A stretch of DNA of 6,742 nucleotides from Syntrophomonas sp. (GTDB lineage Bacteria > Bacillota > Syntrophomonadia > Syntrophomonadales > Syntrophomonadaceae), in assembly GCA_028693695.1 (NCBI GenBank), contig JAQUUV010000063.1:2757-9498 (forward strand), read 5' to 3'. Below the pieces are notes generated by a model. It ran no database searches, was not told the DNA's origin, and worked only from the letters and a program-made list of their open reading frames with translations. Shown one piece after another: positions 6,678 to 6,742 of this stretch (position 1 is its first letter; each line of letters starts with the position of its first letter). The translations under genes were made by a program, and so were the position numbers.

Positions 6678-6739
6678 AATGTCCCCGGGCGAACACTGCA
6701 GAAATGTCCCGACTGTATGATTCCACACTGGGGGACATT
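6678..6739. repeat. ATGTCCC motifs in both orientations; possible edge of a mobile element
   Basis: AATGTCCCC (6678-6686) and AAATGTCCC (6702-6710) lie in direct orientation with a 25-base period. GGGGACATT (6731-6739) is the exact inverse of the first. A related GGGGGACA occurs in the era hairpin loop region (6575-6582) and again at 6730-6737. Clusters of short repeated TGTCCC-type motifs occur at the ends of some insertion sequences (the multiple terminal repeats of IS21-like elements are one model) and in dispersed repeats linked to transposases. No transposase is visible and the window ends here, so element type and borders are inference only. Confidence 0.4.
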
Positions 6740-6742
6740 CCT

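Noticed and set aside
6597..6740. Minus-strand frame open from the right edge to a TGA at 6657-6659, then 19 more codons to a TAG at 6597-6599
   Set aside because: The peptide is built from the ATGTCCC repeats and looks like an accidental frame across repeat DNA. The piece after the TGA is short; a gene relic cannot be excluded but is not supported.
6679..6742. Two tiny + strand frames (ATG 6679 and ATG 6717, the second open at the edge)
   Set aside because: The first is only 13 codons with a badly spaced purine run. The second has too few codons to judge and overlaps the repeat motifs.

Overview
The window is a stretch of bacterial chromosome carrying seven tightly packed genes, all on the + strand: yqfD, phoH, pgpH (yqfF), ybeY, dgkA, cdd and era. 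This order is the conserved housekeeping and sporulation cluster of endospore-forming Firmicutes. Several things point to a Clostridia-type organism, perhaps of the Syntrophomonas/Peptococcaceae kind: the divergent YqfD, moderate G+C, strong AGGAG-type ribosome binding sites, and TTG and GTG starts. I cannot name the species from sequence alone.

Layout. Positions 1-1216 hold yqfD, a sporulation membrane protein; its frame is open to the left edge, so the true start may lie just outside. A 56-bp gap follows, with a perfect extended -10 (TGaTATAAT) that probably starts a separate vegetative transcript. phoH begins with TTG at 1273, pgpH with ATG at 2263 and ybeY with ATG at 4421, which lies inside the end of pgpH. 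dgkA starts at 4901, cdd at 5282 and era with GTG at 5689. Gaps between the later genes are 2-26 bp, so translation is probably coupled. A perfect 11-bp inverted repeat straddles the era stop and probably ends the transcript.

How the genes fit together. PhoH (ATPase, putative RNA helicase), YbeY (rRNA-processing endoribonuclease) and Era (30S assembly GTPase with a KH domain) form a ribosome/RNA maturation module. PgpH degrades c-di-AMP, DgkA phosphorylates undecaprenol for the cell-wall lipid carrier pool, and Cdd salvages cytidine. YqfD belongs to the mother-cell sporulation programme.

The last ~145 bp (6596-6742) do not look like the rest. They are about 54% G+C in the part I counted and hold no convincing gene. 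They contain a degenerate 32-bp tandem duplication, a 12-bp palindrome and several ATGTCCC motifs in both orientations. This resembles the edge of a mobile element or dispersed repeat sitting where recO often follows era. I found no clearly new biological system; the 3' tail and an apparent Glu-to-Gly change at a usually acidic position in DgkA are the most worthwhile leads.
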